Of a stretch of 42,716 nt of DNA, positions 39,274-42,716 are shown piece after piece. Below the pieces are notes generated by a model that ran no database searches, had not been told where the DNA came from, and saw only the letters and a program-made list of their open reading frames with translations. The stretch spans positions 1 to 42,716 of the forward strand of contig WOYE01000013.1 of NCBI GenBank assembly GCA_009740415.1, read 5' to 3'. This DNA comes from Planococcaceae bacterium Storch 2/2-2. Lineage in GTDB: Bacteria; Bacillota; Bacilli; Bacillales_A; Planococcaceae. Position numbers and translations under genes: made by a program. Positions within the stretch are counted from its first letter, which is position 1. The number at the start of each line of letters is the position of its first letter.

Positions 39274-39767
39274 ACATCGCTTATTTGTCACTCGGTTCGA
39301 ACATAGGAGAGCGTGAACGGTATTTACGACAGGCGATCGATGCCTTACAAGCGCACCCTGAAATTGACGTTTTGCAACAATCATCGATTTATGAAACCGA
39401 GCCAGTCGGTTTCGTCGATCAAGCGAATTTTTTAAATATCGTCGTTCAAATTGATACGAGCTTACCGCCGATCGACTTATTGAATGAATGCCAAGCGATT
39501 GAAAAAGCATTCGACCGTGTTCGAACGGTCCATTGGGGACCGAGAACGTTAGATGTGGACATTTTACTATACAACGATGCCACGATTCAGATGGAGCGTT
39601 TAATCGTCCCTCATCAAGAGATGAATGGTCGAACGTTCGTATTAGCTCCTCTCGTTGAAATCGCACCGCAACTTGCACATCCTGAAACGAAGCAACTGTT
39701 CCGAGACATTTTAAAAGAAGCGACAGGTGACGTTTGGTTGTATGACGAGAAGGAGGAAACAGAATGA
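39270..39767 (+). CDS. folK: Hydroxymethyl-dihydropterin pyrophosphokinase
   Basis: Transfers pyrophosphate from ATP to hydroxymethyl-dihydropterin, making the FolP substrate. The 165-residue protein has the family start [39 protein letters not shown] and the metal/ATP motif [13 protein letters not shown] with [14 protein letters not shown]. It overlaps folB and dusB by four bases each, so the folate genes and dusB are translationally linked. Confidence 0.96.
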   Translation: MNIAYLSLGSNIGERERYLRQAIDALQAHPEIDVLQQSSIYETEPVGFVDQANFLNIVVQIDTSLPPIDLLNECQAIEKAFDRVRTVHWGPRTLDVDILLYNDATIQMERLIVPHQEMNGRTFVLAPLVEIAPQLAHPETKQLFRDILKEATGDVWLYDEKEETE

Positions 39768-40768
39768 TGAATCAAGGTTTTTCAATCGGTGATGTTTCCA
39801 TCGATAATCGAGTCGTCGTAGCGCCGATGGCTGGCATTAGCAACTCAGCATTTCGGCTAACTGTTAAAGAGTTCGGAGCTGGATTGATTTATGCGGAAAT
39901 GATCAGCGACAAAGGGATCGTACAAAAAAATAAACGAACGCTCGATATGTTATACATTGATGAACGTGAAAATCCTTTATCGCTTCAAATTTTCGGTGGG
40001 GAAAAAGAGACGCTCGTTGAAGCGGCGAAGTACGTAGATGAAAAGACGACGGCTGACATTATCGATATTAATATGGGATGCCCTGTGAACAAAATTATAA
40101 AGTGTGAAGCGGGTGCGAAATGGTTGCTCGACCCTGACAAAATTTATGAAATGGTCGAGGCGGTCGTTCAATCGGTTCGCAAGCCAGTGAGTGTCAAGAT
40201 GAGAATCGGTTGGGATGATGAGCACGTATACGCCGTAGAAAATGCGTTAGCGGCTGAAGCGGCAGGAGCGAGTGCGGTCGCCATGCACGGACGAACGCGA
40301 CAACAGATGTATGAAGGAACGGCGAATTGGGATGTGATTCGACGAGTGAGTGAACGGATGACGATTCCATTCATCGGAAACGGCGATGTGAGTACGCCTC
40401 AAGATGCGAAACGAATGTTAGAAGAAACAGGTGTCGATGCTGTGATGATCGGACGTGCCGCACTAGGGGATCCGTGGATGATTTATCGTACGGTACGTTA
40501 TTTAGAAACAGGTGAGCTCATCCCTGAACCGAGCGCACAGGAAAAAATTGATGTCTGTTTGCTTCATTTCAACCGCTTAATGGCGTTGAAAGGTGAGCGG
40601 GTCGCTGTGAAAGAAATGAGAAAGCATACGGCTTGGTATATGAAAGGAATCAGAGGGAGCGGTACGATTCGAAAAGAGATCAATTATGCTGAAACAGCTG
40701 ATCAATTAACCGAGTTACTTCAACAATTTTCAAAGCAGATTGAACAGAGAGAGCGCAACGTAATTTAA
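39764..40768 (+). CDS. dusB: tRNA-dihydrouridine synthase (DusB family)
   Basis: FMN-dependent reduction of uridines in tRNA to dihydrouridine. The 334-residue TIM-barrel protein has [14 protein letters not shown], the active-site cysteine Cys106 in [44 protein letters not shown] and [19 protein letters not shown] lies ahead of the ATG pair at 39764/39767. In B. subtilis yazB (a small helix-turn-helix gene) lies between folK and this gene; here it is missing. Confidence 0.95.
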   Translation: MMNQGFSIGDVSIDNRVVVAPMAGISNSAFRLTVKEFGAGLIYAEMISDKGIVQKNKRTLDMLYIDERENPLSLQIFGGEKETLVEAAKYVDEKTTADIIDINMGCPVNKIIKCEAGAKWLLDPDKIYEMVEAVVQSVRKPVSVKMRIGWDDEHVYAVENALAAEAAGASAVAMHGRTRQQMYEGTANWDVIRRVSERMTIPFIGNGDVSTPQDAKRMLEETGVDAVMIGRAALGDPWMIYRTVRYLETGELIPEPSAQEKIDVCLLHFNRLMALKGERVAVKEMRKHTAWYMKGIRGSGTIRKEINYAETADQLTELLQQFSKQIEQRERNVI

Positions 40769-40847
40769 TTTATACATTCGAATGCGAGAATGGATAGAAT
40801 TGTGTACAATGAGCATAGACAATCCGGCTTAACGGATAACTAACTAA

Positions 40848-42353
<1,506 letters not shown>

Positions 42354-42380
42354 AATGAATTGATTTTGAGTCTATATATA

Positions 42381-42428
42381 GAAGGAAGAGAGCGATATTA
42401 CTTAAAATCCTCTCTTCCTTTTATTATT
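42381..42428 (+). terminator. Terminator after lysS
   Basis: AAGGAAGAGAG (42382-42392) pairs perfectly with CTCTCTTCCTT over a 17-base loop, followed by TTATTATTTATT. Confidence 0.85.
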
Positions 42429-42452
42429 TATTAAAAAACTTTCAAAAAATGC

Positions 42453-42481
42453 TTGTCAAAATGAAAAAGCGATGATATAGT
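42453..42481 (+). promoter_or_regulatory. rRNA operon promoter P1
   Basis: TTGTCA (42453-42458), 17 bases, TATAGT (42476-42481). First of two tandem promoters for the rRNA operon whose 16S gene starts beyond the window. Confidence 0.85.
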
Positions 42482-42557
42482 TATAAACGTTGCTTGAGAG
42501 AGCGACCGAAACAAAGAATGTTGAAAGAAACATCGTAAAAAACTTTTTAAAAAGTTG

Positions 42558-42587
42558 TTGACAAGATGAAACGTTCTATGTTAAGAT
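42558..42587 (+). promoter_or_regulatory. rRNA operon promoter P2
   Basis: TTGACA (42558-42563), 18 bases, TAAGAT (42582-42587) with an extended TGT. The sequence downstream (GAACATTGAAAACTGAACAG) is the typical Bacillales 16S leader. Confidence 0.9.
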
Positions 42588-42716
42588 ATAGAAGTTGTCT
42601 CGAAAGAGCAACCGAATGAACATTGAAAACTGAACAGCAAAATGTTGATGAATAAAACCGTTTCGATCGACTAACCCCGTTAGTTGACGAAACACAATTT
42701 GGACATCTTAAATGAT

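Larger units (their letters stand above)
42354..42716 (+). other. lysS-rRNA intergenic region and rRNA leader
   Basis: A 363-base stretch without protein genes: lysS terminator, P1, P2, then about 125 bases of rRNA leader. The early transcripts of P1 and P2 share a repeated motif (GTTGCTTGAGAGAGCGACC near 42490 and GTTGTCTCGAAAGAGCAACC near 42594). The 16S gene itself is not reached. Confidence 0.8.

Overview
The window is a chromosomal housekeeping segment from a Firmicute of the order Bacillales. Gene content and order follow the Bacillus subtilis region between the rrnA and rrnJ ribosomal RNA operons almost gene for gene. It opens with the 3' end of a 23S rRNA gene and a 5S rRNA gene, and closes with tandem promoters and the leader of another rRNA operon just after lysS. 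All protein genes read left to right except abrB; one tRNA gene is also on the minus strand. I see no phage, insertion sequence, integron or CRISPR array.

Layout: (1) 1-5.9 kb, rRNA end, then tmk, darA, yaaR, holB, ricT, yabA, trmN6, yazA, rsmI (replication, signalling, RNA modification). (2) 6-12.9 kb, abrB (minus), metS, tatD, the cell-wall gene yabE, rnmV, rsmA, veg. (3) 13-19.4 kb, ispE, purR, ridA, glmU, prs, ctc, pth (precursor supply and translation quality control). (4) 19.4-27.5 kb, mfd, a SpoVB/MurJ-like flippase, yabN, hslR, divIC, yabR, tRNA-Met (minus). (5) 27.5-34.6 kb, tilS, hpt, ftsH, coaX, hslO, yacD. (6) 34.7-42.4 kb, cysK, the folate genes pabB, pabC, folP, folB, folK, then dusB and lysS.

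The clearest biological message is in what is missing. Compared with the B. subtilis order as I know it, the sporulation genes of this segment (csfB, yabG, sspF, spoVG, fin, spoVT, yabP, yabQ, spoIIE, and the neighbours yabS and yabT) are absent, while the housekeeping genes between them remain. This points to an asporogenous member of the Bacillales; I cannot name the genus from this sequence. pabA (the glutaminase partner of PabB) and yazB are also missing from the folate cluster.

Smaller signals that known genes do not explain: a near-perfect parS (ParB-binding) palindrome where spoVT is expected and a second parS-like site inside pabB; a Fur-box-like palindrome in the yabE promoter; a palindrome overlapping the cysK -35 box; a PurBox-like pair around the purR promoter; 11-bp-periodic repeats before tatD; a SigB-like promoter in the gap left by spoVG; and a tRNA-Met that is inverted and carries two stem mismatches. 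I did not find a wholly new multi-gene system. All pattern matches were made by eye without database searches.
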